From NCBI GenBank assembly GCA_902491765.1, contig CABUIY010000007.1, positions 1 to 64,000 on the forward strand: 64,000 nucleotides of DNA, given 5' to 3'. Below are positions 8,369-16,145 of this stretch, one piece after another; position 1 is the stretch's first letter; every line of letters begins with the position of its first letter. This DNA comes from an uncultured Collinsella sp. GTDB taxonomy: Bacteria; Actinomycetota; Coriobacteriia; Coriobacteriales; Coriobacteriaceae. Both the position numbers and the translations under genes were made by a program. The notes beneath the pieces were generated by a model. It had not been told where the DNA came from. It did no database searches and worked only from the letters and a program-made list of their open reading frames with translations.

Positions 8369-8384
8369 GTTTCCGCAGGGTTAA
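8369..8384 (-). promoter_or_regulatory. GlnR-box-like site upstream of the glnA-like gene
   Basis: On the minus strand the site reads TTAACCCTGCGGAAAC, close to the actinobacterial GlnR box (GTnAC, 6 bases, GAAAC). It is about 65 bases before the start codon, upstream of a possible -10 (TATAGA). It matches the adjacent GlnR-like gene product. Confidence 0.5.
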
Positions 8385-8436
8385 AGCGTATCAAGCGCTC
8401 AAAAAACGTGTGCGAACAGGCAGATATGACAAGTGA

Positions 8437-8808
8437 CTATCGTTCAGATTCGGAGACAATTTGCCTACAGGCTCGTTCCAGCGCAGGGAACTCCATCGTC
8501 ACTGCATCCCAAACAACCGAGCGGTCGACATTGCCGTAATCATGCGCAAGATAATTTCTCATGCCGATAATTCCACGCCATTCAATTTCGGGATGAAGCC
8601 GCTGCGAGCGTTCTGACAACTTGCCCGCCTCTTCCGTCACCCTAAGCGCACACATCAAAAGGGAGTCCGCCAACGCCCTTGTCCGCACGTCATTCGCATG
8701 CAGAAACTGATCCTCGGTGATATCAAAAACCTTGATGCGCTCGTTCGTTTCGGAGATGGCCTCCAAAACCTCTTGGGCGCGAAGGCAGTCTGACTTACGC
8801 GCGATCAT
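8437..8808 (-). CDS. hepT: HepT-family HEPN toxin
   Basis: A 123-residue, mostly helical HEPN-domain protein. The active-site motif R-x4-H-x-Y is intact (Arg84, His89 and Tyr91 in RNYLAHDY). HepT toxins cleave RNA and are neutralised by an MNT-family nucleotidyltransferase that adds AMP to the motif tyrosine. The gene overlaps the 3' end of the MNT gene by 14 bases on the same strand, the standard antitoxin-first arrangement with coupled translation. No membrane segments. It would be inert if the Tyr is AMPylated by its partner. Confidence 0.9.
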   Translation of the reverse strand: MIARKSDCLRAQEVLEAISETNERIKVFDITEDQFLHANDVRTRALADSLLMCALRVTEEAGKLSERSQRLHPEIEWRGIIGMRNYLAHDYGNVDRSVVWDAVTMEFPALERACRQIVSESER

Positions 8809-9289
8809 AAAGGATCACTCCTTCGCGCTCGATCGCCGCGGCAAGATCGTCATCAAGACAGTCACTCGAGACGAGGTCGACCTGCCTCCCGGTTTCTTTG
8901 CGCACCGCCTCACCAAATGCCGACAGCGCGAAAAGACCAAAGCCCTGCTCGCGATCGACTTCGAGACGCAAGTCAATATCACTATCGGCATGAGCCTCGC
9001 CACGGGCATACGAACCAAAAAGAATCACGGTTTTGATGGCGGGAATCGAGCTGGCCGCCTCGCGGACGGCGGACTCAATCTGGGCAGTATCCAAAATGCC
9101 CGTCGCGGCGCTTTCGCTCGCAGAGCTTTTACCAAGTGAAGGAACAAACGGCAGAGAGCGCTCGCGCAGCATCTGCCTCATAAACATATTGACCGCAACA
9201 GACGAAGTCATGCCAAGCTCTTCGCACAGCTCAGCAAATGAGTCTTTAATTGACGAGTCCACTCGCACACTCAGCACAGACGCAGCCAT
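8795..9289 (-). CDS. mntA: MntA-type antitoxin fused to an N-terminal RHH (RelB/DinJ-like) domain
   Basis: A 164-residue protein with two parts. Residues 1-48 (SVLSVRVDSSIKDSFAELC, ELGMTSSVAVNMFMRQ) look like the ribbon-helix-helix DNA-binding domain of RelB/DinJ antitoxins. Residues about 66-164 are a minimal nucleotidyltransferase with GSYARGEAHADSDIDL (93-107), including the catalytic Asp pair 104/106. MNT antitoxins AMPylate HepT. The RHH part would give direct autoregulation, which stand-alone MntA lacks. AGGAGGT precedes the ATG. The overlap with hepT and the tight spacing to an AT-rich promoter fit a toxin-antitoxin operon. The fusion is read directly from the sequence; its function is inferred. 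Confidence 0.88.
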   Translation of the reverse strand: MAASVLSVRVDSSIKDSFAELCEELGMTSSVAVNMFMRQMLRERSLPFVPSLGKSSASESAATGILDTAQIESAVREAASSIPAIKTVILFGSYARGEAHADSDIDLRLEVDREQGFGLFALSAFGEAVRKETGRQVDLVSSDCLDDDLAAAIEREGVILYDRA

Positions 9290-9310
9290 GGATACCTCCT
9301 GTATGACATT

Positions 9311-9332
9311 GTCTATATATTATCACACAGAC
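9311..9332 (-). promoter_or_regulatory. possible -10 and operator of the mntA-hepT operon
   Basis: The minus strand has GATAAT (complement of 9319-9324) inside an imperfect 22-bp palindrome with GTCT and AGAC ends, 22 bases before the mntA start. An RHH operator overlapping the promoter is plausible. No good -35 was found. Confidence 0.3.
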
Positions 9333-10354
9333 TAGCGAGAGGTCGAGGCGCGGTGTTCGATGTGGCCGGGGATCTCGATGCGTTTGGGCGCCAGCTTTGC
9401 GGCCTCACCCACCGTGGTGGTGACGACGTCGATGCGCTCGGACAGGCGCTCGACCACGCGCTCGGCGATGGTAAGGGTGTCTTGCGCGGCCGTGGTCACG
9501 CCGCCAAAGAGCACATGGTTCCAGGGGTAGTCGTCAAACGTCGCGATCTTGAGCCCTGCCGGCAGCGAGGGACCAAGCTGTGCCAGTGCCTCGGTCAGGC
9601 GCAGAAAGACCAGACCGTTGACGGCAATGAGGCCGAGCTTTTTACCTGCATAGCCGCGGATGGTCTCGTCCAAACGGCCAACGCCCGTGGCACCGCCATC
9701 GGCCAGGGTAACGACCTCGCCCGCAAGACCGCGGTGCAAAAGCTCGTCGGTAAAGGCCTCGGCGCGCTTGCGACGCACGGGGCTGTCGTCGCTTGCCTCG
9801 GTGAGCAGGCACAGGCGCTCGCTGCCAGCGGCGGTCAAGGCGTCTACCAGGCCGGCGACCAGCTCACGGTTGTTAGATGTCACCAGATCGACACCGCCGT
9901 CGGCAACGTCGCGGTCGAGCAGCACAACGGGCAGGCGCCCCGCGGCCGCGGCGATCGCCTTGTCGTTGCCTCCGCAGGTGTTGACGACCAGGCCGTCCAC
10001 GCCGGCATCGATAAGTCTGGTGAGCGACTCGGCCTCCTTGGCGGGATCGTTGCCGCTAATGGCCGTCATGAGCGAGCAGCCGCGCGCGGCGGCACTGGCG
10101 GAAAGGCCCTCGAGCATAGCGCTGGAGAACGGGTTGGCGATGTCGGCCAGGATCACACCGATGAGGTTGGTGCGCGAGCTGCGCAGATTGCGCGCGGCAG
10201 CACGTGGGCGATAGCCGGTGCGCTCGATAACCGCCGCGATGCGAGCGCGGGTTTCCTCGGTCATCTGCCCGGGGCGGTTGTTGAGATAGCGCGAGACCGT
10301 GGCCGGGCTCACGCCCGCCTCGGCGGCAATGTCCTTGATTCTCATCTGCGCCAT
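9332..10354 (-). CDS. LacI-family transcriptional regulator
   Basis: A 340-residue protein with an N-terminal LacI helix-turn-helix (IKDIAAEAGVSPATVSRYLN, then NRPGQMTEETRARI) and a periplasmic-binding-protein-like sensor domain (LIGVILADIANPFSSAMLEG; VTSNNRELVAGLVDAL; IATFDDYPW). Such proteins repress sugar or nucleoside genes and respond to a small ligand. No transport or catabolic operon adjoins it, so its target is unknown. The ATG at 10354 has GGGGTG upstream; the frame is open to 10402. An ATG three codons later (10345) is a less likely alternative. Confidence 0.9.
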   Translation of the reverse strand: MAQMRIKDIAAEAGVSPATVSRYLNNRPGQMTEETRARIAAVIERTGYRPRAAARNLRSSRTNLIGVILADIANPFSSAMLEGLSASAAARGCSLMTAISGNDPAKEAESLTRLIDAGVDGLVVNTCGGNDKAIAAAAGRLPVVLLDRDVADGGVDLVTSNNRELVAGLVDALTAAGSERLCLLTEASDDSPVRRKRAEAFTDELLHRGLAGEVVTLADGGATGVGRLDETIRGYAGKKLGLIAVNGLVFLRLTEALAQLGPSLPAGLKIATFDDYPWNHVLFGGVTTAAQDTLTIAERVVERLSERIDVVTTTVGEAAKLAPKRIEIPGHIEHRASTSR

Positions 10355-10479
10355 GGCGCACCCCGTTTCCCAATTGTCAGCAGTCTGAGCCATTTTAGGC
10401 ATTTTTTTAAAAATCTCGGTTGCAAAACGCTGTAGGTGAGCAGCGTCGTTTTTACGTCTCGAGCAGATGCGATGATGGG

Positions 10480-11172
10480 CTAGATAGACGAGTCTTTAGG
10501 CAGCTCAAAGTAGTCGGGATGCAAGGCGATAACCGGGCCCTGCTCCTCGGGCATCAGGTGCAAGTGCGTCTCTGCCAGATAACTCGCCGCATCGGTATCG
10601 CCCCTCTTAATGGCCTCGAGAATCCGGCGATGCTGCCGACGAATCGGCTCCCAATCCAGATCCTGCGACACCATACGCAACCAGTTGTATCGCTCAAAAT
10701 GCGTGTTGATGCTCTTCATCCAATCCCACAACATGTGACGATCGGCAATCTCAAAACATGTCTCATGGAACAAGTTGTCCAGATCGAAAAAGCGACGTGT
10801 TTCGCTATGGTCGAGTGACTCGGACTCGGCAAGAATCTGCTCAAGCCGCTGCTTTTGCTCGGGCGTAGCAGCCGAACAACATTTAATGAGCACGCTTCTC
10901 TCGAGCTTCTCGCGCAAGAAACAGGCGTTCTCGGCGCGCTCCATGCTGATTTTTGAGACATAAGTGCCGCTTTTGGGACGCGTTTCCACCAGCTCCTGCT
11001 CACGCAGGCGCACAAAGGACTCGCGAATGGGCGTGCGCCCGATTCCCGTCTCCTTTTCCAGACCAATCGCCGAAAGGCGCGTGCCAGGCTTGAGCTCGGC
11101 ATAGATGATCTTGGAGCGCAATGCGTTGTATGCCTGGTCTTGCAGGCTCTGATAATGCTGGTGTTGTTCCAT
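10480..11172 (-). CDS. GntR-family regulator, FCD (FadR) subfamily
   Basis: A 230-residue regulator. The winged helix covers residues about 8-75 (ALRSKIIYAELKPGTRLSA, TGIGRTPIRESFVRL). The C-terminal FCD ligand-binding domain has metal-binding-type residues in DLDNLFHETCF and HRRILEAIKRGD. FCD regulators usually sense organic acids. The start at 11172 has GAGGG six bases upstream; an open extension to 11214 begins with GTG and lacks a site. The adjacent genes are unrelated, so the target is unknown. A remnant of another FCD regulator lies at 13006-13245. Confidence 0.9.
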   Translation of the reverse strand: MEQHQHYQSLQDQAYNALRSKIIYAELKPGTRLSAIGLEKETGIGRTPIRESFVRLREQELVETRPKSGTYVSKISMERAENACFLREKLERSVLIKCCSAATPEQKQRLEQILAESESLDHSETRRFFDLDNLFHETCFEIADRHMLWDWMKSINTHFERYNWLRMVSQDLDWEPIRRQHRRILEAIKRGDTDAASYLAETHLHLMPEEQGPVIALHPDYFELPKDSSI

Positions 11173-11306
11173 AAAGCCCTCGGATGAAGCCCACGGTTTG
11201 TCGAATATCACCACGTAATACTATCGCATCGACACGCCCCAGCTCCCAATCAGTCTTTTTGGGACGGGGCTCTTTTAGCTACCCTGGCCCGCAGATCGGC
11301 CCCCTT

Positions 11307-11466
11307 GCCACAAAAGTGGCCCATCTACTACGTTAACACGGATAGCCTCGGCCATACCGAAAACCGTGAAAACAAAACCGCAGGTAGACAGCTTGTCGAT
11401 TTTCGAAAAAGTCGACTATGGTTGACCCCTGCGGCTTAAACGTAGTAGATAGGCCCTTTTCGTGGC
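11307..11466. repeat. 160-bp element with imperfect 29-bp terminal inverted repeats
   Basis: The left end (GCCACAAAAGTGGCC then ATCTACTACGTT, 11307-11335) matches the reverse complement of 11437-11466 with a few differences. A second pair (CCGCAGG near 11379, CCTGCGG near 11428) is nested inside. No open frame. It occupies the divergent gap between the GntR gene and the AAA ATPase gene, a 482-bp stretch without genes. The end sequence GTAGATAGGCC resembles GTAGATAAGGCC in the loop of the kdp terminator at 15432. Confidence 0.5.
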
Positions 11467-11590
11467 GCAGCACTACTGCACCCCAAATTGGCACCCCGAG
11501 CCCTCGTGAGTTGCCAACAAGCTGTTCGCCCAGCGCTTTATCCGCGCGGCATTTGGAAAATAGCACCACCGCAAAACCCGCGAGTAGCGC

Positions 11591-11638
11591 TTACTTTGCT
11601 ATATCTTGCTATACTTTGCTATATCTTGCTATATCTTG
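11591..11638. repeat. tandem 10-bp repeats upstream of the AAA ATPase
   Basis: About four and a half copies of a 10-bp unit (consensus ATATCTTGCT, with one ATACTTTGCT variant) end 17 bases before the ATPase start. The period equals one DNA helical turn, as in iterated protein-binding arrays. It also holds TATA-like -10 candidates. Confidence 0.6.
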
Positions 11639-11654
11639 AGCAAAGGTGGCTCAC

Positions 11655-12746
11655 ATGCAAACAAACCCTTTTAAGCCCACAGCAGGTAAAACACCTCCCA
11701 CGATTATCGGCCGCGAAGATGTACTCGAAGAATTCAATGAAGGCCTCATCAACGGGCCTGGTGCCCCGGGGCGCCTAATGCGCATAGCCGGCGTCCGTGG
11801 AACGGGCAAGACGGTCCTCCTTGACGAGTGCTCACGTTTGGCGCAAAGCCGTGGCTGGACGGTCATAAAAGAGGTCGCAACCGAGGGACTTTGCCAGCGC
11901 ATTCTCGAACAGCTGCAGCCCAAATTCCAGGCCAAACACGCCAGATTTGAGCCCACCGTAGCTGGCATATCCATCGGCAGCATAGATATTGAGCGAATCG
12001 GCCCATCGCTACGCGACGCCATGAGACAGACAATATCCAAGAATGGAAATGGCCTGCTCATCACTCTCGACGAGGTTCAAGACGCAGAGCTCGATGAGGT
12101 CCGAACGCTCTCCATTGCGATTCAGCAGGTTATCGGCGAAGACCTTGATATCGCCTTTGTTTTTGCTGGGCTGCCTTCGATGATTGAAAGCATCATCAAC
12201 GGAAAGACACTTACGTTTTTGCGCCGTGCCCTCCCCTTTGATCTGAAGGCTGTGGCAGTAACCGAAGTGTCGTACTCCCTCGAGGAAACCATTGAAGCGT
12301 CTGGCATGGAGTTGCAGCCAGGTATTGCCGGCCAACTTGCCGAGGCAACGCAAGGCTATCCTTTCATGATCCAACTCGTTGGATACTACGCATGGCAGTT
12401 GGCAAGACGCGCACATACAGCGATTATTGGAGAAGAAGAAGCCGAGCGTGGCATTGCAACGGCACGCGAACGCTTCTGCGCCATGGTGATTGAGCCCGCG
12501 CTGCAGCGCATTCCGCCCACGTGCATCGCTTATCTGCTGAGCATGGCGTCTTTGGGGCAGACGAGCTCGACCAGCATGGTTGCCGATGCCCTAAACAAAA
12601 CGCCTCAACAGGTGAGCTCCGTCCGCAGCCGCCTGTTAAGAGAATCGATTATCGAGGCTCCTTCGTACGGCAAGGTCTCATTTGCCATCCCCTACATGCG
12701 CGACTACCTCTACGAACACAAAGCCGAACTGGAAGTTGAACTGTAG
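11655..12746 (+). CDS. AAA-family ATPase with C-terminal winged-helix region
   Basis: A 363-residue P-loop protein of the archaeal-type/STAND-like AAA group. Walker A is GVRGTGKT (46-53) and Walker B is LLITLDEVQD (Asp139-Glu140). The helical region contains GYPFMIQLVGYYAWQLARR and the end carries a likely winged helix (LNKTPQQVSSVRSRLLRESI, KVSFAIPYMRDYLYE). Proteins of this group occur in defence, replication-like and regulatory contexts; no specific role is known here. The start at 11655 has AAAGGTGG upstream; GTG at 11646 is an alternative. It is preceded by tandem repeats and followed by a terminator, so it is monocistronic. A close paralogue is at 63529-64000. Confidence 0.85.
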   Translation: MQTNPFKPTAGKTPPTIIGREDVLEEFNEGLINGPGAPGRLMRIAGVRGTGKTVLLDECSRLAQSRGWTVIKEVATEGLCQRILEQLQPKFQAKHARFEPTVAGISIGSIDIERIGPSLRDAMRQTISKNGNGLLITLDEVQDAELDEVRTLSIAIQQVIGEDLDIAFVFAGLPSMIESIINGKTLTFLRRALPFDLKAVAVTEVSYSLEETIEASGMELQPGIAGQLAEATQGYPFMIQLVGYYAWQLARRAHTAIIGEEEAERGIATARERFCAMVIEPALQRIPPTCIAYLLSMASLGQTSSTSMVADALNKTPQQVSSVRSRLLRESIIEAPSYGKVSFAIPYMRDYLYEHKAELEVEL

Positions 12747-12766
12747 AAACGGTAACTGCCCTGCAA

Positions 12767-12817
12767 GACGAAAACCGTTTTCATACGGATTTAAAGCAGA
12801 CGTAAACGGTTTTCGTC
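12767..12817 (+). terminator. terminator of the AAA ATPase gene
   Basis: GACGAAAACCGTTT (12767-12780) pairs exactly with AAACGGTTTTCGTC (12804-12817), followed by TGTTTT. It lies 21 bases after the stop codon. Confidence 0.75.
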
Positions 12818-12916
12818 TGTTTTACGTTCGGGAATAAGACGCAAATTGCACTTTCGTATGGTTTTACGCCAAACGCAACACGCTTTCGTCCGGCTATGCG
12901 TCCCCAATCCAGACGA

Positions 12917-12952
12917 AAAGGGCCCCGAGCTCGTGTGAGCTCGGGGCCCTTT
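12917..12952. terminator. perfect 16-bp bidirectional hairpin
   Basis: AAAGGGCCCCGAGCTC (12917-12932) pairs fully with 12937-12952 around GTGT, with A and T tracts on the two sides. No intact gene directly precedes it; it may have ended the regulator gene whose remnant follows. Confidence 0.7.
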
Positions 12953-13005
12953 GTGCCGCACATCTATGAGATGGAATCGATGCGCACGGGCGCTACTCCA
13001 TGTAG

Positions 13006-13245
13006 CCACCCTGGGATGGCGGAAACCTCGTCGTTCCCCGCCTGATGGGCGTGCTCAAGGCATCCGTCCCCCTCTTTATCGACGTGACCGGCAAAAAGCT
13101 CGTCGAGGAAACTATCCGCACGCACCGCGATGTGGCCGACGCCATCGCCTCGCGCAATCCCACCGCCGCGCACGACGCGATGTATCTGCACCTGGTGTAT
13201 AACCGCAACATGATTGCGGAGGGAGCAGAAGCAAAAGGCATTTAG
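13006..13245 (+). pseudogene. remnant of an FCD-type GntR regulator (C-terminus)
   Basis: The frame from 13006 (just after a stop at 13003) to TAG at 13243 encodes the end of an FCD ligand-binding domain: GGNLVVPRLMGVLKAS resembles the usual GN..L.RL. motif, and THRDVADAIASRNPTAAHDA with MYLHLVYNRN is the typical terminal helix pair (H..I..AI...D...A...M..HL). No helix-turn-helix or upstream part exists, so the gene is truncated at its 5' side. It faces the flavoenzyme gene across a shared terminator. It may once have regulated that gene. A short product from ATG 13045 is possible but unlikely to bind DNA. Confidence 0.6.
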
Positions 13246-13278
13246 GGCCCGACAATAATCTTTCTTTGGCAAAACGCA

Positions 13279-13311
13279 GGCGGCTGCTGCCCAACACACA
13301 GGGCAGCCGCC
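13279..13311. terminator. bidirectional terminator
   Basis: GGCGGCTG with an extra CTG, then CCC (13279-13292), pairs with GGGCAGCCGCC (13301-13311). A run GCAAAA is on the left and CTTTTTGC on the right. It serves the regulator remnant (plus) and the flavoenzyme gene (minus). Confidence 0.8.
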
Positions 13312-13344
13312 GCTTTTTGCAATCGATTGGTGCAAAGGGGTTGG

Positions 13345-15294
13345 CTAGAGGGCGCAGGCAACCTTGTAGCCATCGCCGATGGCATCGCGGATGTTGCCAC
13401 ACTTCTGGGCATCGCCTAGCACGTGGACAGCAACACCGGCAGCGGCAAGGTCGTCGACCAGCTTGGTATTGGGACGATAGCCCATGGCAAGCACCAGCGT
13501 ATCGGCATCGGTGATGGTGTGGACCTCGCCATCCTTCTCGTAGCTGATGGTGTCCTCGGTGATCTCGGTCACCTTGGCCTCGGTCAGAACATGGACGCCC
13601 TTGGAGAGCATGCGCGTGATGAGCACCGCGCGACCGGCACCGCCCTCGTTGGCAGCGAGCGTCTTGGTCATCTCGATGACGGTCACATCGCGATTGGCCG
13701 GCGACAGGTCGTTGACCAGCGGGGCCAGGTAATCGGCCGTCTCGCAGCCAACGGTACCGCCGCCCACGATGACGATCTTCTTGCCCGGGAAAGCCTTGCC
13801 GCTCAGCAGGTCGTCAGCCGTCATAACCTGCTTAAAGCCCTGCATAAAGGCCGGGGCGATGGGCTCGGCGCCATAAGCCAGGACAACCTCGTAGCCGGCG
13901 TAGTCGCGCTGAATGTCCTCGGCAGTAAGCTCGGTGCTAAATACGCACTTCACGCCCGCCTCGGCCAGACGACGATACTGGTACTTGATCACGCGGGTGA
14001 GCTCCTGCTTTGCCGGCGGAACGGCCGCGATGCGCATCTCGCCACCCGGCTCATCCTGCTTGTCCACGAGCACCACGTTGTGACCGCGCTTGGCAGCAAT
14101 ATAGGCTGCCTCCATGCCCGCGGGACCGGCGCCCACAACCAGTACGTTCTTGGCCTCGGCGGCAGGCTCGTAGCCGGCCTCGTCGCGCTCCACGTCCGGG
14201 TTGACGGTGCAGGAAATGCGCTTGCCAAACATGATGCCGTTCAGGCAGCGCAGGCAGCCGATGCAGGGGCGGATGTCGTCGGCGTTGCCGGCAGCGGCCT
14301 TGTTGCAGAACTCGGCATCACACAGATTGGCGCGGCCCATCATGCAGATGTCGGCAGCGCCGTCCTCGATCAGCTCCTCGGCAATCCAGGCCTCGTTGAT
14401 ACGGCCGACGGTGGCGACGGGAATGTTGACGTGCTTTTTGATCTCGCGCGAGCAGGCGGCGTGCGAGGCCTGCTGGGTACCGGCGGCGGGAATCGCAGAG
14501 CCGCGCTTAATGGTGGTGCCGCCCGAGACATGAATCATGTCGACGCCGGCCTTCTCCAGGCGACGCGAGACGTAGATCATGTCGTTGAGGGTCAGACCGC
14601 CGTCGGTGTACTCATCGCCCGAGATGCGGACGTCGATGATAAAGTCCTTGCCGCAGCGCTCGCGAATCTCGGCGATGACCTCGAGCAGGAAGCGCATGCG
14701 GGCGTCGAGCGAGCCGCCGTACTCATCGGTGCGCTTGTTGTAGAGCGGAGTCAAAAAGCCGCCGAGCATACCGTGGGCGTGCGCCGCATGGACTTCGACG
14801 CCGTCGACGCCAGCCTTCTGCATACGCACGGCAGTGTCGCCAAACTGATGCGTGAGCTCGTGGATTTCATCGACCGTGATAGGACGCGGCGCCTCGCGGG
14901 CATAGGACGGGCCCACAAAGGACGGAGCGATCAGGCGCGGCGTGCCCGGAATGTTAAAGGCCATGTAGGCGGGGTGGAAGAGCTGCGGCATGATCTTGCA
15001 GCCGTACTCGTGGACGGCTGCGGCGAGCTTTTCCCAGCCGGGGATAAACGTGTCGTCGTAGCAGCACATGTCACCCGGCAGATAGGTATAGGTGGGCTCG
15101 ACCGTCACGACCTCGGTGATGATGAGGCCCACACCACCCTTGGCGCGGGCGCGGTAGTGGTCGACCAAGTCGTCGGTCACATAGCCATGATCGGCCAGGT
15201 TCGTGGATACCGGCGGCATAAAGACGCGGTTCTTGACCTCGTTCGTACCGACCTTGATCGGGCTAAAGAGCATCGGATAGGCGGAAGACTCCAT
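13345..15294 (-). CDS. NADH:flavin oxidoreductase / 2-enoate reductase-like flavoenzyme (OYE family)
   Basis: A 649-residue enzyme with three parts: an old-yellow-enzyme FMN barrel (residues 1-370, LFSPIKVGTNEVKNRVFMPP and HAAHAHGMLGGFLTPLYNKR), a 4Fe-4S site (CIGCLRCLNG and a later Cys in ISCTVNP), and an FAD/NAD(P) two-Rossmann region (VLVVGAGPAGMEAAYIAAKR, IVIVGGGTVGCETADYLA). The layout is that of 2,4-dienoyl-CoA reductase FadH, 2-enoate reductase and the bile-acid enzymes BaiCD/BaiH. It would reduce an activated C=C bond, and the substrate cannot be read from sequence. ATG 15294 has AAAGGAA upstream; the frame extends to 15381 without a site. It stands alone and ends at a terminator. Confidence 0.9.
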   Translation of the reverse strand: MESSAYPMLFSPIKVGTNEVKNRVFMPPVSTNLADHGYVTDDLVDHYRARAKGGVGLIITEVVTVEPTYTYLPGDMCCYDDTFIPGWEKLAAAVHEYGCKIMPQLFHPAYMAFNIPGTPRLIAPSFVGPSYAREAPRPITVDEIHELTHQFGDTAVRMQKAGVDGVEVHAAHAHGMLGGFLTPLYNKRTDEYGGSLDARMRFLLEVIAEIRERCGKDFIIDVRISGDEYTDGGLTLNDMIYVSRRLEKAGVDMIHVSGGTTIKRGSAIPAAGTQQASHAACSREIKKHVNIPVATVGRINEAWIAEELIEDGAADICMMGRANLCDAEFCNKAAAGNADDIRPCIGCLRCLNGIMFGKRISCTVNPDVERDEAGYEPAAEAKNVLVVGAGPAGMEAAYIAAKRGHNVVLVDKQDEPGGEMRIAAVPPAKQELTRVIKYQYRRLAEAGVKCVFSTELTAEDIQRDYAGYEVVLAYGAEPIAPAFMQGFKQVMTADDLLSGKAFPGKKIVIVGGGTVGCETADYLAPLVNDLSPANRDVTVIEMTKTLAANEGGAGRAVLITRMLSKGVHVLTEAKVTEITEDTISYEKDGEVHTITDADTLVLAMGYRPNTKLVDDLAAAGVAVHVLGDAQKCGNIRDAIGDGYKVACAL

Positions 15295-15413
15295 ACAGGG
15301 TTCCTTTCGTTTAAGCCGCTCGGCGGCAGTTGCTAACACACCTATCGTATCAGCAACCGCCGCATTCGCACTCGCTCGCACTCTCCACCTTCAATCCCGA
15401 CCCTCACAAAAAA

Positions 15414-15478
15414 GTTGCGGTGGAATACGGAGTAGATAAGGCCTTTGACAGCCAAAACAGTCCGTATTCCACTGCAAC
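15414..15478 (-). terminator. long hairpin terminator of the kdpFABC operon
   Basis: An 18-bp stem (GTTGCGGTGGAATACGGA, 15414-15431, with 15461-15478, one mismatch) around a 29-base loop. On the minus strand it is followed by TTTTTT. It lies 65 bases after kdpC. The loop carries GTAGATAAGGCC, similar to the ends of the 11307-11466 element. Confidence 0.8.
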
Positions 15479-15542
15479 TGATGGGCGGGGTGGAATTAAG
15501 GGCTCGGATAGTCAGTCATGCCCTCATCCGCCACTCCCTCAC

Positions 15543-16133
15543 CTACAGCGCGCCGTCCAGCATAAGGTTCACCTTGAGCACGTTGACCGTAGGCTCGCCG
15601 AAGACGCCCAGGAATCGGCCCTTGGTGCACTGGGCGATGATCTCGCGAACCTCGCCTTCGCTCTTGCCCGTGGCCTTCGCCAGGCGCGGTACCTGGTACT
15701 CGGCGGCATCGGGGGAGATCTCCGGGTCGAGGCCGGACCCCGAACACGTCACCAGGTCGACGGGCACAGCGTCCATATCGGCATCGGGGTTAGCGGCGCG
15801 GATCTTCTCGACGCGCGCGTCCACAAGCTGCCGATACTCCTCACTCGCCGGGGATAGGTTGGACGGGGTACCATACGCCATGAGTTCGCCGTCTTCGCCT
15901 TTGACAATTGACACGTTCTGGATACGACCCCACATGTGGGCTTCGTCATCGAAGTTCTGGCCGATGAGCTCGGAACCCACAACCTTGCCGTCGACCGTAA
16001 TGAGTGAACCGTTCGCCTGATACGGGAACGCAACCTGGGCGATGCCGGTCACGACGAGCGTATAGCCCAGGCCGCAGACAACGGTAAACAGCGCGAACAC
16101 GCCCAGTGCGCGCGATGCAACACCTTTGAACAT
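15543..16133 (-). CDS. kdpC: KdpC, accessory subunit of the K+-transporting ATPase
   Basis: A 196-residue single-pass subunit (membrane segment about 8-30, LGVFALFTVVCGLGYTLVV). It stabilises the KdpFABC complex. Family marks include IGQNFDDEAHMWGR (in place of the usual F..P.YF.GR), DLVTCSGSGLDPEISPDAA and VPRLAKATG, ending VNVLKVNLMLDGAL. The start at 16133 has GGAGG ten bases upstream, overlapping the end of kdpB only in its leader. Last gene of the operon, ended by the hairpin at 15414-15478. Confidence 0.96.
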   Translation of the reverse strand: MFKGVASRALGVFALFTVVCGLGYTLVVTGIAQVAFPYQANGSLITVDGKVVGSELIGQNFDDEAHMWGRIQNVSIVKGEDGELMAYGTPSNLSPASEEYRQLVDARVEKIRAANPDADMDAVPVDLVTCSGSGLDPEISPDAAEYQVPRLAKATGKSEGEVREIIAQCTKGRFLGVFGEPTVNVLKVNLMLDGAL

Positions 16134-16145
16134 ACAAACCTCCAC

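Noticed and set aside
13423..15336. 637-residue plus-strand open frame
   Set aside because: Antisense to the flavoenzyme, with no recognisable domain and repetitive low-complexity content.
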